Counted from the first letter of the stretch, positions 39,019-47,647 are shown. The stretch is DNA of 64,000 nt from Sphingomonas abaci (GCF_014199625.1 NZ_JACHNY010000001.1:620001-684000), one strand, 5' to 3'. Notes: generated by a model not told the origin, from the letters alone. Numbers and translations are program-made.

Positions 39019-39899
39019 CCACCTACGACATCCGCCACCGCACCCGCTTCGATTACGGCGCGCAGGTCAAGTTCGCGCGCTGCAATCTGCGGCTGAAGCC
39101 GATCGACTGGCCGGGCCAGACGCTGGAATCCTACGGCCTCTCCGCCGAGCCGACCGGTCGCCTGTCGGCGGCGCGGGCCGAGGCGGGCCTGGCCAATGTC
39201 ACCCGGCTGGTGGTCGACCGACCGGTGCGGACGCTGACGATCGAAAGCGTCGCGCGGGTGACCGTCGACCGACTGGTGCCGGTCCCCGCCGCCGACGACC
39301 CGACGCTGGCCGAGATCGCGGCGCTCGCCCGGACCAGCCGCGACCTGTCGGCGGCGGGGCCGGCGGCTTATCTCTATCCCTCCCCGCTGATTCCGCTCGA
39401 CCGCGACATCGCCGCCTGGTGCGCGCCCGACCTCGATCCGGACCGCGGCAGCCTGGAGGCGGGGATCGCGCTGGCGCTGCGCATCCAGCGCGAATTCCAG
39501 TTCGACGCCACCGCGACGCTGGTCGACACGCCCCCGGCCCAGGCGTTCCGCCAGCGGCGCGGGGTGTGCCAGGACTTCGCGCAGATCATGATCGCCGGCT
39601 TGCGCGGCGCGGGGCTGCCCGCCGCCTATGCCTCGGGCTATATCCGCACCATCCCGCCGCCGGGCCAGGCCAGGCTGGTCGGCGCGGACGCGACCCATGC
39701 CTGGGTGTTGCTGTGGTGCGGGCCGACTCGCGGCTGGGTCGGGCTGGACCCCACCAACGGCATCTGGATGGCGAGCGACCATATCGTCATGGCGGTCGGC
39801 CGCGACTATGCGGAGATCGCGCCGGTCGATGGCGTCGTGCTGGGCTCGGGCGCGCAGGCGATGGACGTCAGCGTCGATGTCGCGCCGGTGGAGGGGTGA
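39015..39899 (+). CDS. Transglutaminase-like cysteine protease family protein
   Basis: A 294-residue protein. The N-terminal beta region (MTTYDIRHRTRFDYGAQVKF ARCNLRL region) is the Bact_transglu_N domain. The C-terminal catalytic core has the triad Cys in RQRRGVCQDFAQIMIAGLRG, His in VGADATHAWVLLWCG and Asp in WVGLDPTNGIWM. Its ATG overlaps the stop of the ATP-grasp/alpha-E gene (ATGA). That pairing is recurrent in bacteria and suggests the enzyme trims or cross-links a peptide product; this is inference. It has no signal peptide. Confidence 0.92.
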   Translation: MTTYDIRHRTRFDYGAQVKFARCNLRLKPIDWPGQTLESYGLSAEPTGRLSAARAEAGLANVTRLVVDRPVRTLTIESVARVTVDRLVPVPAADDPTLAEIAALARTSRDLSAAGPAAYLYPSPLIPLDRDIAAWCAPDLDPDRGSLEAGIALALRIQREFQFDATATLVDTPPAQAFRQRRGVCQDFAQIMIAGLRGAGLPAAYASGYIRTIPPPGQARLVGADATHAWVLLWCGPTRGWVGLDPTNGIWMASDHIVMAVGRDYAEIAPVDGVVLGSGAQAMDVSVDVAPVEG

Positions 39900-39956
39900 G
39901 GGTTCGCATGACGGTTCGGGGGACGCGACGATGGTATTTCTTTGTTCCCTCTACAT

Positions 39957-40060
39957 GTTCCCCGGCGGAGCCCGGGGCCCAGTTGGGAAGGCCTGAGTAA
40001 CGAAGCGCTGTGCTCCATCACCATCGTCTCCCGACTGGGCCCCGGCCTCCGCCGGGGAAC
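39957..40060. repeat. Inverted pair of 32-bp palindromic repeats (REP-like)
   Basis: The arm at 39957-39988 (beginning GTTCCCCGGCGGAGCCCGGG) is repeated in inverse at 40029-40060 with two mismatches, separated by 40 nt. Each arm is itself palindromic (CCCCGGC...GCCGGGG). Related pairs occur at 57375-57470 and 60921-61030. Confidence 0.85.
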
Positions 40061-40112
40061 AAGAGAAAGGGAAGGGCGGATTATTCGACCCCGACCCCTT
40101 CGCACCAACCCC

Positions 40113-40511
40113 TCAGAAAAACCGGTCCACCACATTCTTCGCCAGCCGCGCCGGGCGCAGCGTCTCGGCGTCCAGGCAGCACCAGCTCGACTTGACCTCG
40201 GCCAGCACTTCCTCGCCCCGGCGGATCACCGTCTCGTAGAAGGCGCGGGCGCCCTGCACCTTTTCCAGGATGACGGTGGCGATCACTTCGTCGTTCAGGA
40301 AGGCCGGCTTGCGATAGGTGATCTCGTGCTTCAGCGCGACCCAGAGATGCTCGGCCACCGCCTCGGCCGGGGCGAGCTTCTCCCAATGGCTGACCACCGC
40401 ATGCTGCACCCATTTCAGGTAGCTGGCATTGTTGACATGCCCCATGAAGTCGATGTCGGCGGGGTCGACCGCGATCGGATATTGATGGGGGAGCGCCGTC
40501 ATATCCTCCAT
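40113..40511 (-). CDS. Hotdog-fold acyl-CoA thioesterase
   Basis: A protein of about 132 residues of the 4-hydroxybenzoyl-CoA thioesterase/YbgC group. VDPADIDFMGHVNNASYLKW holds the catalytic Asp region typical of this subfamily, followed by VQHAVVSHWEKL and EITYRKPAFLNDEV. Substrate is unknown; short- or aromatic acyl-CoA is usual. A GGAGG sits just before the internal ATG at 40502 (MTALPHQY), but with short spacing, so either 40511 or 40502 may start. It is divergent from the GreA/GreB-like gene. Confidence 0.87.
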   Translation of the reverse strand: MEDMTALPHQYPIAVDPADIDFMGHVNNASYLKWVQHAVVSHWEKLAPAEAVAEHLWVALKHEITYRKPAFLNDEVIATVILEKVQGARAFYETVIRRGEEVLAEVKSSWCCLDAETLRPARLAKNVVDRFF

Positions 40512-40622
40512 ATAGCACGCGCGGCCGCCGATGCGAAACGGATGCCCCCTCGATTCACCGTATCCGCGCCCGCTTTCGCAGCCGCCCCGCCGTCCCTATG
40601 TGCCGGGAATGGACATGCCATC

Positions 40623-41078
40623 ATGAGCGTCGCCTTCCGCCGCGAGAGCGACGAGGAGCATCTGGAGCCGAAGTTCGAGCTGCCGATCCCGCCCGGCCCC
40701 AATCTGGTCACCGCCGCCGGCCCGGCGCTGCTCGCCGCGCGCGCCGCTGCGATCGAGGCGCAGCTCGCCGCCACCGAGGGGGAGGCACGCGATCCGCTGC
40801 TGCGCGAACTCCGCTACTGGCGCACCCGCGTCGCCACCGCCGTCATCGCGCCCGCGCCCGCGCCCGACGAGGCGGGGATCGGCAGCACCGTCACCTTCCG
40901 CCTGAACGGCGCGACCCGCACGATCACGATCGTCGGCCATGACGAGGCGGATGCTGACGCGCGCATCGCCTATGCCGCGCCGCTCGCCCGCGCGCTGATG
41001 GGCGCGGGCGCGGGCGACTGGCTGCCCTTCCAGGGTCGCGACGATGCGATCCAGGTCCTCGATGTGGAGCGCCGATGA
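40623..41078 (+). CDS. GreA/GreB-family transcription elongation factor
   Basis: A 151-residue protein. The C-terminal half (about residues 75-151) is a GreA/GreB FKBP-like domain: GIGSTVTFRLNGATRTITIV, GHDEADADARIAYAAPLARA and MGAGAGDWLPFQG. The N-terminal half lacks a long classic coiled coil but has a helical stretch (ALLAARAAAIEAQLAATEGE) preceded by the EPKFELPIPPGPN motif of the GreAB-like subgroup. It probably binds the RNA polymerase secondary channel; cleavage activity is uncertain. It overlaps the next small gene by 4 nt. Confidence 0.82.
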   Translation: MSVAFRRESDEEHLEPKFELPIPPGPNLVTAAGPALLAARAAAIEAQLAATEGEARDPLLRELRYWRTRVATAVIAPAPAPDEAGIGSTVTFRLNGATRTITIVGHDEADADARIAYAAPLARALMGAGAGDWLPFQGRDDAIQVLDVERR

Positions 41079-41257
41079 TGGCCGAGAAGTTCGAACGTCA
41101 CCGCCAGCCCTGGAAGCCCGATGAGGTGCAGAAGCTGCATCAGCTCGCCAAGAAGGGGATGGCGCTGAAGGCGATCGCCAAGGCGCTGACCCGCAGCGAG
41201 GAATCGGTCAAGGACCGGGCCAAGGCCGACGGCCTGTCGATCGCCAAGCTGCGCTAG
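41075..41257 (+). CDS. 60-residue basic helical protein, possible HTH
   Basis: A tiny basic protein starting MMAEKFERHRQPWKPDEVQK then LHQLAKKGMALKAIAKALTR. The segment from about residue 15 to 55 looks like a SANT/Myb-like or GcrA-like helix-turn-helix (W at the start, then MALKAIAKALTRSEESVKDR). Its start overlaps the stop of the GreA/GreB-like gene, so both come from one transcript. Function unknown; a DNA- or polymerase-binding role is inference. Confidence 0.7.
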   Translation: MMAEKFERHRQPWKPDEVQKLHQLAKKGMALKAIAKALTRSEESVKDRAKADGLSIAKLR

Positions 41258-41270
41258 GGCCGCACCGTCC

Positions 41271-42431
41271 GTGAGCGATTATGACGCGATCGTGCTGGGG
41301 GCCGGCGCGGCGGGGATGATGTGCGCCGCCGTTGCGGGCCAGCGCGGCCGGCGCGTGCTGCTGGTCGACCATGCGCCGCGGCCCGGCGCCAAGATTCTGA
41401 TCTCGGGCGGCGGCCGGTGCAACTTCACCAATCGCGACACCGCGCCCGATCGTTTCCTGTCGGCCAATCCGCATTTCGCGAAATCCGCGCTCGGCCGCTA
41501 CACGCCCGCCGATTTCCTCGAACTGGTCGAGCGGCACGGCATCGCCTGGCACGAGAAGACGCTGGGCCAGCTCTTCTGCGACGGCAGCGCGCGGCAGATC
41601 GTCGACCTGCTGGTCGGCGAGTGCGAGCTCGGAAGCGTCGACTGGGCGATGGGCCAGGCGGTGACGGTGGAGCATGACGGCACGCGGTTCCGCGTCGCCT
41701 CCGCCACCCGCAGCGACACCGCCCAGCGGCTGGTGATCGCCACCGGCGGCCCCTCCATCCCCAAGATCGGCGCGAGCGACTTCTCCTACCGGCTCGCCAA
41801 GCAGTTCGGGCTGAAGCTCGTCGAGCCGCGGCCGGCGCTGGTGCCGCTGACGCTGGGCCCGGACGAGGCGCTGTTCCGCGAACTCGCGGGTGTCGCGACC
41901 GAGGTGCGCGCCACCGCCGCCGGCCCCGGTTTCCGCGAGGCGGCGCTGTTCACGCATCGCGGCCTGTCCGGCCCCGCCATCCTCCAGGCCTCCTCCTATT
42001 GGCGATCGGGCGAGACGGTGCGGATCGACTTCCTGCCCGACCGCATGCCCGACTGGCTGGTCGCGGCGAAACGCGCACAGCCGCGCGCGTCCCTGCGCAA
42101 GCTGCTCCCCTTGCCCGAACGGCTTGCCGAAGCGCTGGCGGAGCGGCTGGGCATCGATCGGCTGGCGGATGCGACCGACAAGGCGCTGCGCGCGGCGGGC
42201 GAGCGACTCGGCGCCTGGACCTTCCGTCCCAGCGGCACGGAGGGCTATGCCAAGGCGGAGGTCACGGTGGGCGGCATCAGCACCGCCGAACTGTCTTCCA
42301 AGACCATGGAATCGCGTCGCGTTCCCGGCCTTCATGCGATCGGCGAGGCGGTCGATGTGACGGGATGGCTGGGCGGCTATAATTTTCAATGGGCATGGGC
42401 GAGCGGATCGGCTACAGGCCACGCGATATAG
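41271..42431 (+). CDS. NAD(P)/FAD-dependent oxidoreductase (HI0933/BaiN family)
   Basis: A 386-residue flavoprotein. The N-terminal Rossmann fold is YDAIVLGAGAAGMMCAAVAG; KILISGGGRCNFTN is the hallmark of the HI0933-like family, and FREAALFTHRGLSGPAILQA, VGGISTAELSSKTMESRRVP and LHAIGEAVDVTGWLGGYNFQ follow. The family may catalyse alkene reduction or flavin-linked reactions, mostly uncharacterised. The GTG at 41271 starts the protein 14 nt after the small gene. Its end lies 65 nt before the DEAD-box gene. Confidence 0.9.
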   Translation: MSDYDAIVLGAGAAGMMCAAVAGQRGRRVLLVDHAPRPGAKILISGGGRCNFTNRDTAPDRFLSANPHFAKSALGRYTPADFLELVERHGIAWHEKTLGQLFCDGSARQIVDLLVGECELGSVDWAMGQAVTVEHDGTRFRVASATRSDTAQRLVIATGGPSIPKIGASDFSYRLAKQFGLKLVEPRPALVPLTLGPDEALFRELAGVATEVRATAAGPGFREAALFTHRGLSGPAILQASSYWRSGETVRIDFLPDRMPDWLVAAKRAQPRASLRKLLPLPERLAEALAERLGIDRLADATDKALRAAGERLGAWTFRPSGTEGYAKAEVTVGGISTAELSSKTMESRRVPGLHAIGEAVDVTGWLGGYNFQWAWASGSATGHAI

Positions 42432-42495
42432 GGGGATGGACCCCTATGCTTATGATGCTGGCCTATGGGTGTCGGCGTCCCCATATTGGAGCCAC

Positions 42496-44193
42496 ATGCT
42501 TCCTGATACGCTTCCCGCCCCACTCTCGGCGGCGCTCGCCGCGCGTGGTTATGAAACCCTCACCCCTGTCCAGGCCTCGGTCATCGCCGACGAGGCGCAG
42601 GGGCGCGACCTGCTCGTGTCCGCCCAGACCGGCTCGGGCAAGACGGTCGCCTTCGGCCTGGCCATGGCCGATGACCTGCTGATCGATGGCGCGCTGCCGC
42701 CTGCCGGTCCGCCGCTGGCGCTGGTGATCGCGCCGACCCGCGAACTGGCGCTGCAGGTCAGCCGCGAGCTGGAATGGCTCTATGCCGGCGCCCGCATCGC
42801 CACCTGCGTCGGCGGCATGGACGCGGTGCGCGAGCGGCGCACGCTCAACCACGGCGCGCATATCGTCGTCGGCACCCCCGGCCGGCTGCGCGACCATCTG
42901 GAGCGCGGCGCGCTGAAGCTCCAGAACCTCAAGGCCGCCGTGCTCGACGAGGCGGACGAGATGCTCGACATGGGCTTCCGCGACGATCTGGAGCAGATTC
43001 TCGACGGCACCCCGGCCGAGCGGCGCACGTTGCTGTTCTCCGCGACGCTGCCGCGCCCGATCGTGGCGTTGGCTCGCACCTATCAGAAGGATGCGTTCCG
43101 CATCTCGACGGTGGGCGAGGATCGCGGGCACGGCGATATCGATTACCAGGCGGTCGCGGTGGCGCCGTCGGACATCGAGCATTCGGTGGTCAACCTGCTC
43201 CGCTTCCACGAGGCGGAGACCGCGATCCTGTTCTGCGCCACGCGCGACAATGTGCGGCATCTCCACGCCAGCCTGGTCGAGCGCGGCTTCGCGGCCGTGG
43301 CGCTGTCGGGCGAGCATTCGCAGAACGAGCGCAACCAGGCGCTCCAGGCGCTGCGCGACGGCCGCGCCCGCGTCTGCGTCGCCACCGACGTGGCAGCGCG
43401 CGGCATCGACCTGCCCGGCCTCAGCCTGGTCGTGCATGTCGAGCTGCCCCGCGATGCGGAGACGTTGCAGCACCGCTCGGGTCGCACCGGCCGCGCCGGG
43501 CGCAAGGGCACCGCGATCCTGATCGTCCCCTATCCGCGCCGCCGCCGGGTCGAGATGATGCTGAAGGGCGCGCGGATCGCCTTCGCCTGGCATCCGGTGC
43601 CGACCGCTGAGGCGATCCGCGACGCCGATCGCGAGCGTCTGCTCGCCAAGCTGGCCGAGCCGGTGGAGTTCGAGGAAGAGGATGTCGCGCTGGGCGCCCG
43701 CCTGCTCGAAACCCGCGCGCCGGGCGAGGTCGCGGCGATGCTGGTCCGCGCGCTGCGCGCCAGCCAGCCCGCGCCCGAGGAGCTCGCCGAATCGAGCCCG
43801 AACGACCGGCCGCAGCGCGAGACCGAGCATCGCGCCGGCTTCGAGGACACGGTGTGGTTCCGGCTCGACATCGGCCGGCGGCAGAATGCCGACCCGCGCT
43901 GGATCCTGCCGCTGCTCTGCCGTCGCGGCCATGTGACGCGCGACGAGATCGGCGCGATCCGCATCGGCCCGGCGGAGACGCTGGTGCAGATCCCGCGCGC
44001 GATCGCCGGCCGCTTCCAGGCGTCGGTGCAGAAGACCGCCGGCAAGGATGGCGACGAGGGTGACCTGATGATCGTCCCCGCCGACGGTCCGCCGCCGCGC
44101 GGCGCCTCGCACGGCCGCCGTCCGTCGAACGCCGCCGGCCTGGGCGGCCGCGCGCCCTACCGCGCCAAGCCGACCAAGCCGCGCCGCACCTGA
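42496..44193 (+). CDS. DEAD-box RNA helicase with C-terminal DbpA-like RNA-binding domain
   Basis: A 565-residue ATP-dependent RNA helicase. Motifs in order: Q motif (TPVQ), I (AQTGSGKT), Ia (APTRELALQ), Ib (GTPGRL), II (DEAD, in VLDEADEMLDMGF), III (SATLP), IV, V (VCVATDVAARGIDLP), and VI (HRSGRTGRAG). The C-terminal region (about 430-515) resembles the DbpA/CsdA RNA-binding fold (WFRLDIGRRQNADPRWILPL), and a basic tail follows. A role in ribosome assembly or cold adaptation is likely. GGAG 5 nt before ATG 42496 supports this start over a frame beginning at 42436. Confidence 0.93.
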   Translation: MLPDTLPAPLSAALAARGYETLTPVQASVIADEAQGRDLLVSAQTGSGKTVAFGLAMADDLLIDGALPPAGPPLALVIAPTRELALQVSRELEWLYAGARIATCVGGMDAVRERRTLNHGAHIVVGTPGRLRDHLERGALKLQNLKAAVLDEADEMLDMGFRDDLEQILDGTPAERRTLLFSATLPRPIVALARTYQKDAFRISTVGEDRGHGDIDYQAVAVAPSDIEHSVVNLLRFHEAETAILFCATRDNVRHLHASLVERGFAAVALSGEHSQNERNQALQALRDGRARVCVATDVAARGIDLPGLSLVVHVELPRDAETLQHRSGRTGRAGRKGTAILIVPYPRRRRVEMMLKGARIAFAWHPVPTAEAIRDADRERLLAKLAEPVEFEEEDVALGARLLETRAPGEVAAMLVRALRASQPAPEELAESSPNDRPQRETEHRAGFEDTVWFRLDIGRRQNADPRWILPLLCRRGHVTRDEIGAIRIGPAETLVQIPRAIAGRFQASVQKTAGKDGDEGDLMIVPADGPPPRGASHGRRPSNAAGLGGRAPYRAKPTKPRRT

Positions 44194-44211
44194 CGGCGCG
44201 TCGCTTGCGAC

Positions 44212-44254
44212 AAAAAGGGCGCGGATCGTGCGATACGATCCGCGCCCTTTTTTT
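44212..44254. terminator. Strong bidirectional terminator
   Basis: AAAAAGGGCGCGGATCGT and ACGATCCGCGCCCTTTTTTT form an 18-bp stem with a 5-nt loop, with T-tracts in both directions. It ends the helicase gene and the convergent zeta-bolA-grxD operon. Confidence 0.95.
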
Positions 44255-44323
44255 GCCTGCCACCCATCGCAAGCACCACCTCGGCCTTCGCCGGGGTGGT
44301 TGCGTAGAGGTGTCAGCGTCCGA

Positions 44324-44650
44324 TCACGCCGCCGGCTGCTCGCCGCCGAACAGCGCCGCCAGCTCGCCGCTCTCGTACATCTCCATCATGATGTCCGAGC
44401 CGCCGACGAACTCGCCCTTCACATAGAGCTGCGGGATGGTCGGCCAGTCCGAATAGGCCTTGATGCCCTGGCGGATCTCCTGGTCCTGGAGCACGTCGAC
44501 GCTCTCATAGGTCGCGCCGAGATGGTCGAGGATCGCCACCGCGCGGCTGGAAAAGCCACATTGCGGGAAGAGCGGGCTGCCCTTCATGAACAGCACGGCG
44601 TCATTGCCCTTCACCAGCGCGTCGATGCGCGCATTCACGTCCTGGGTCAT
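44324..44650 (-). CDS. grxD: Monothiol glutaredoxin
   Basis: A 108-residue CGFS-type glutaredoxin that carries and transfers [2Fe-2S] clusters. The active site is LFPQCGFSSRAVAILDHLGA; the glutathione-binding elements are SDWPTIPQLYVKGEFVGGSD. Two tandem ATGs (44653 and 44650) follow GGAAGAG. It lies directly after bolA, a known functional partner that forms cluster-bridged heterodimers with such proteins. Confidence 0.96.
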   Translation of the reverse strand: MTQDVNARIDALVKGNDAVLFMKGSPLFPQCGFSSRAVAILDHLGATYESVDVLQDQEIRQGIKAYSDWPTIPQLYVKGEFVGGSDIMMEMYESGELAALFGGEQPAA

Positions 44651-44661
44651 CATCTCTTCCT

Positions 44662-44892
44662 TCACGAAGCGGCGGTGGTGAGCTGGAGCGCGTGGAGCAC
44701 GCCCCCCATCCGACCACCCAAAGCGGCATAGACCTGCTGGTGCTGCTTCACGCGGGGCATTCCGGCGAAGCTGGGCGACACCACGCGGGCGGCATAATGA
44801 TCGCCATCCCCGGCGAGGTCGGTGATCTCGACCGTCGCATCGGGAATGGCGGCGCGGATCATCTCCGCGATCTCGTCGGCGGCCATCGGCAT
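44662..44892 (-). CDS. bolA: BolA family protein
   Basis: A 76-residue BolA/YrbA-type protein: MIRAAIPDATVEITDLAGDG, HYAARVVSPSFAGMPRVKQH (FxGxxxxxxH signature, ligand histidine) and QQVYAALGGRMGGVLHALQL. It forms [2Fe-2S]-bridged complexes with monothiol glutaredoxins in iron homeostasis. It starts 3 nt after the zeta-subunit stop and ends just before grxD, so the three form one operon. Confidence 0.95.
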   Translation of the reverse strand: MPMAADEIAEMIRAAIPDATVEITDLAGDGDHYAARVVSPSFAGMPRVKQHQQVYAALGGRMGGVLHALQLTTAAS

Positions 44893-44894
44893 GG

Positions 44895-45218
44895 TTACTG
44901 CGCCTCCATCAACTGGCGGCGCGCCTCGACCAGCCGTTCGTCGAGCGCGCGGCGCACCGTGGCCTCGTCGGTCTCGACCCCGGCGGCGGTCAGGTCGCCG
45001 ACCAGCTTGCGGATGACGTCCTCGTCGCCCGCTTCCTCGAAATCGGCCTGCACCACCCCCTTGGCATAGGAGTCCGTCTCCTCCGGGGTCAGCTTCATCA
45101 ACGCCGCCGCCCACTGGCCGAGCAGGCGGTTGCGCCGCGCGGTGATGCGGAACGCCATCTCCTGGTCCCGGGCGAACGTCGCCTCAAAGGCACGCTCGCG
45201 ATCGTCGAAGCTGGTCAT
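44895..45218 (-). CDS. F1-ATPase inhibitor zeta subunit (DUF1476)
   Basis: A 107-residue helical protein. MTSFDDRERAFEATFARDQE then MAFRITARRNRLLGQWAA is the signature of the alphaproteobacterial zeta inhibitor, whose N-terminus blocks ATP hydrolysis by F1. Strength of inhibition varies among lineages, so activity here is not certain. It starts the zeta-bolA-grxD operon and is 19 kb from the F0 operon in this window. Confidence 0.9.
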   Translation of the reverse strand: MTSFDDRERAFEATFARDQEMAFRITARRNRLLGQWAAALMKLTPEETDSYAKGVVQADFEEAGDEDVIRKLVGDLTAAGVETDEATVRRALDERLVEARRQLMEAQ

Positions 45219-45322
45219 TTCCGCTCATTCCCCCAAGCCAGGCACTGTTCCTGGCGGAGATAGGCGCGCAGGGGGCGGCGCGCAACGCCGGGCAATCTGC
45301 GCCGGGGCGAAGGTGGCGGGAC

Positions 45323-46663
45323 CTACAGCCCCTCGCCGCCGACCCATTGGGCATGCGACAGGCGGCGGGCCAGGTCCCAGGCCTGGCGGCGCAGGTCGGG
45401 CACCGCGACCACTTCCCACAGGCCGCCGCGCGTCATCGGACCGATGCAGCAGAGCGCATCGCGCGCCTGTCCACCTGAATCGATCACCCGCGACTGCGCA
45501 TCCACATCGATCCCGAGCCGCAGCGCATCGGGGCGGATCGCGCCCGCCGCCGCCAGTCCCGCGAGCAACGGGTCATCGGTGCGGGTCAGGTCACCCTGCG
45601 GCCCGGTGCAGTTGACGATCCGCGCCACCGCCATCCGCTCGGTCGCATCGCGATGGCGCGGCCGCCAGGTCAGGTCGACGCCCGCCGGCGTCGCCGTCGC
45701 CCCCGCCACCTTGCCGGCGACGAAGCGCAGCCGGCCTTCGGCGACCATCGCATCGATCCGATCGGCGACCGCCGGGGCCAGCCGGTGGCGATGCACGTCC
45801 CAGAAGGGGCGGAGATGGCGCAGGAAGCGCGCGCGCGTCGCCCGGTCGCTCGCGCCCCACAGGCGCTGCGTGACCGGGCGCAGGCTGTCGACCGCCGCGC
45901 GCCAGCCGCCCGGCGCCTCCGTCGCCTCTGCGCGCAGCTCGCGCACCAGGCCCGACAGGGGGACCCCCGGCAGGTCGGTCCGCCCCTGCACCGGTGCGCC
46001 GCCCTCGACGTGACGATGCGGCCGCAGGCCGCGCCGCGACAGCGCGACGATGCCGCCCGCAAAGCCCCCCGCATCCAATTGCAGCGCCAGGTCGATCGCG
46101 GTCAGCCCGGTGCCGAGCAGCAGCACCCCGTCCCCCGCCCCCAGCCCCCGGGCCGGATCGGCGCGCCATGGATCGTCGATGTAGCGCCCCCCGGGCAATG
46201 CCGCCGGGTCGATGCCCGGCGGCGTGTGCGGCGGCAGATTGCCCGTCGCCAGCACCACCAAATCCGCCGCGATGTCACGCCCGTCGGTGAGCCGCACGCC
46301 CGCATCCGTCACCGCGCGCACGTCGCCGGTGCACAGGGTCAGTCGGTCGTCGCGCACCGCCGCCAGCGTCTCCGCCAGATATTCGCCGTAGAGGCGGCGC
46401 GGCACGAAGCTGGCGGGCGTGCCGCCATGCCGGGCCGCCAGCCAGCGGACGAAGTGGTCGGCATCGTCGGGAAAGGCGCTCATGCCGGCGGCGCGGACGT
46501 TCAGCAGATGCGCCGGCTCGGTCGCGCTATAGGCGACGCCGCGGGCGATGCGCGCCGCCGATCGGTCGATCAGCGTCGCCGAGGGTCCCCCGAAGCGCAG
46601 CAGGTTGATCGCGAGCAGCGTGCCGCTGAACCCGCCGCCGACGATCGCGACATGCTCTGTCAT
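45323..46663 (-). CDS. FAD/NAD(P)-binding protein (NAD_binding_9 type)
   Basis: A 446-residue flavoprotein: MTEHVAIVGGGFSGTLLAIN (dinucleotide-binding GxGxxG), ARGVAYSATEPAHLLNVRAA then GMSAFPDDADHFVRWL, which is typical of the NAD_binding_9/HcaR-like group, and a second site GDGVLLLGTGLTAIDLALQL. ADPARGLGAG precedes it, and FNCTGPQG-type VNCTGPQGDL occurs late. Function is unknown; related proteins sit near sulfur or hydroxylation pathways. It begins 57 nt after copB on the same strand, so it may belong to the cop operon. Confidence 0.85.
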   Translation of the reverse strand: MTEHVAIVGGGFSGTLLAINLLRFGGPSATLIDRSAARIARGVAYSATEPAHLLNVRAAGMSAFPDDADHFVRWLAARHGGTPASFVPRRLYGEYLAETLAAVRDDRLTLCTGDVRAVTDAGVRLTDGRDIAADLVVLATGNLPPHTPPGIDPAALPGGRYIDDPWRADPARGLGAGDGVLLLGTGLTAIDLALQLDAGGFAGGIVALSRRGLRPHRHVEGGAPVQGRTDLPGVPLSGLVRELRAEATEAPGGWRAAVDSLRPVTQRLWGASDRATRARFLRHLRPFWDVHRHRLAPAVADRIDAMVAEGRLRFVAGKVAGATATPAGVDLTWRPRHRDATERMAVARIVNCTGPQGDLTRTDDPLLAGLAAAGAIRPDALRLGIDVDAQSRVIDSGGQARDALCCIGPMTRGGLWEVVAVPDLRRQAWDLARRLSHAQWVGGEGL

Positions 46664-46720
46664 GCGCCGGCGTCTAGGCGATCGGGACGGGCGTGTCGAA
46701 CCGGCGGGACGCGCGGGGCG

Positions 46721-47647
46721 TCAGAACCAGGCGCGGACGCCCAGCACCAGCGCCGCGCCGCCCGCCTCCTCGCCCCGTGCGCGCGCATATCGGGCGGTGG
46801 CCCCGGTGCGGCGCTCCCAGTTCACCCCGACATAGGGCGCGAACTCGCGCGCGATCTCGTAGCGCAGGCGCAGGCCCGCCTCGGCGCTCGACAGGCCGGC
46901 GCCGATGCGGCTGGCCGGCATGTCCTGCGCGGCGAGGTTGAACTCGACGCGCGGCTGGAGGATGAGCCGCTGCGTCAGCCGCTGGTCGTACCAGCCCTCG
47001 ACGCGGCCGAGCAGGTCGCCGCGATCCGACAGGAACAGCGCCCCCTCCACATCGAACCAATAGGGCGCCAGCCCCTCGACGCCGATCACCGCATAGGTCC
47101 GCCGCGCGCCGCTGCCCAGGTCCTGGCGCAGGCCGGCCTGCAGGTTCCAATAGGGATCGAGACCGCGCGCATAGAGCGCCTGCACCTCAGCCGTGCCGAC
47201 CCGGCCGCCGAACGTCCCCTCGCCCTCGCTGCGCACCACCAGCCGGTTAATGTCCCCGCCGAACCAGCCCTCGCCGTCCCAGCGATAGGTGTCGCGGCCG
47301 GCGCGCGGCGCGACCTCCGCCAGGTTGAACAGGATCTGGCGGAAGGCCATGCCGCCATGCTCGCGCCGCATCGCCCGGTCGGCGGCGGCCATGGCGGCCG
47401 GGTCGTAGAAGCGGTCGGCGGCGCGGTCGGTCGGCGCGGGCGGCGGGGCTGCGTCGCCCGCCGGCTGGTCGGTGCCGGCGGGCGCATCCTCCTTCGGTGG
47501 CGCGGCCCTTGGCGTGCAATGGCCCATCGCTTCATGTTCGGGCGGGCAGGACGGATCGGCGGCGGCGCGCTTGGGCGCCGCCATGCCGGGCATCGCCTGC
47601 ATGTCATGCTGCGGCAGGGCGGCGAGGAGAAGCATCGCCCCGATCAC
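46721..47647 (-). CDS. copB: Copper resistance protein B, outer membrane
   Basis: A protein of about 308 residues. The N-terminal part is short, Met/His-rich (HDMQAMPGM, PPEHEAMGHCT); the rest is a beta-barrel of the CopB/PcoB family (MAFRQILFNLAEVAPRAGRD then TYRWDGEGWFGGDINRLVVR, GRVEGWYDQRLTQRLILQPR, YVGVNWERRTG), ending in the aromatic tail VRAWF. CopB acts in the outer membrane with CopA. The GTG at 47647 overlaps the copA stop (GTGA); ATG 47635 is an alternative. Neither start gives a long signal peptide. Confidence 0.88.
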   Translation of the reverse strand: MIGAMLLLAALPQHDMQAMPGMAAPKRAAADPSCPPEHEAMGHCTPRAAPPKEDAPAGTDQPAGDAAPPPAPTDRAADRFYDPAAMAAADRAMRREHGGMAFRQILFNLAEVAPRAGRDTYRWDGEGWFGGDINRLVVRSEGEGTFGGRVGTAEVQALYARGLDPYWNLQAGLRQDLGSGARRTYAVIGVEGLAPYWFDVEGALFLSDRGDLLGRVEGWYDQRLTQRLILQPRVEFNLAAQDMPASRIGAGLSSAEAGLRLRYEIAREFAPYVGVNWERRTGATARYARARGEEAGGAALVLGVRAWF

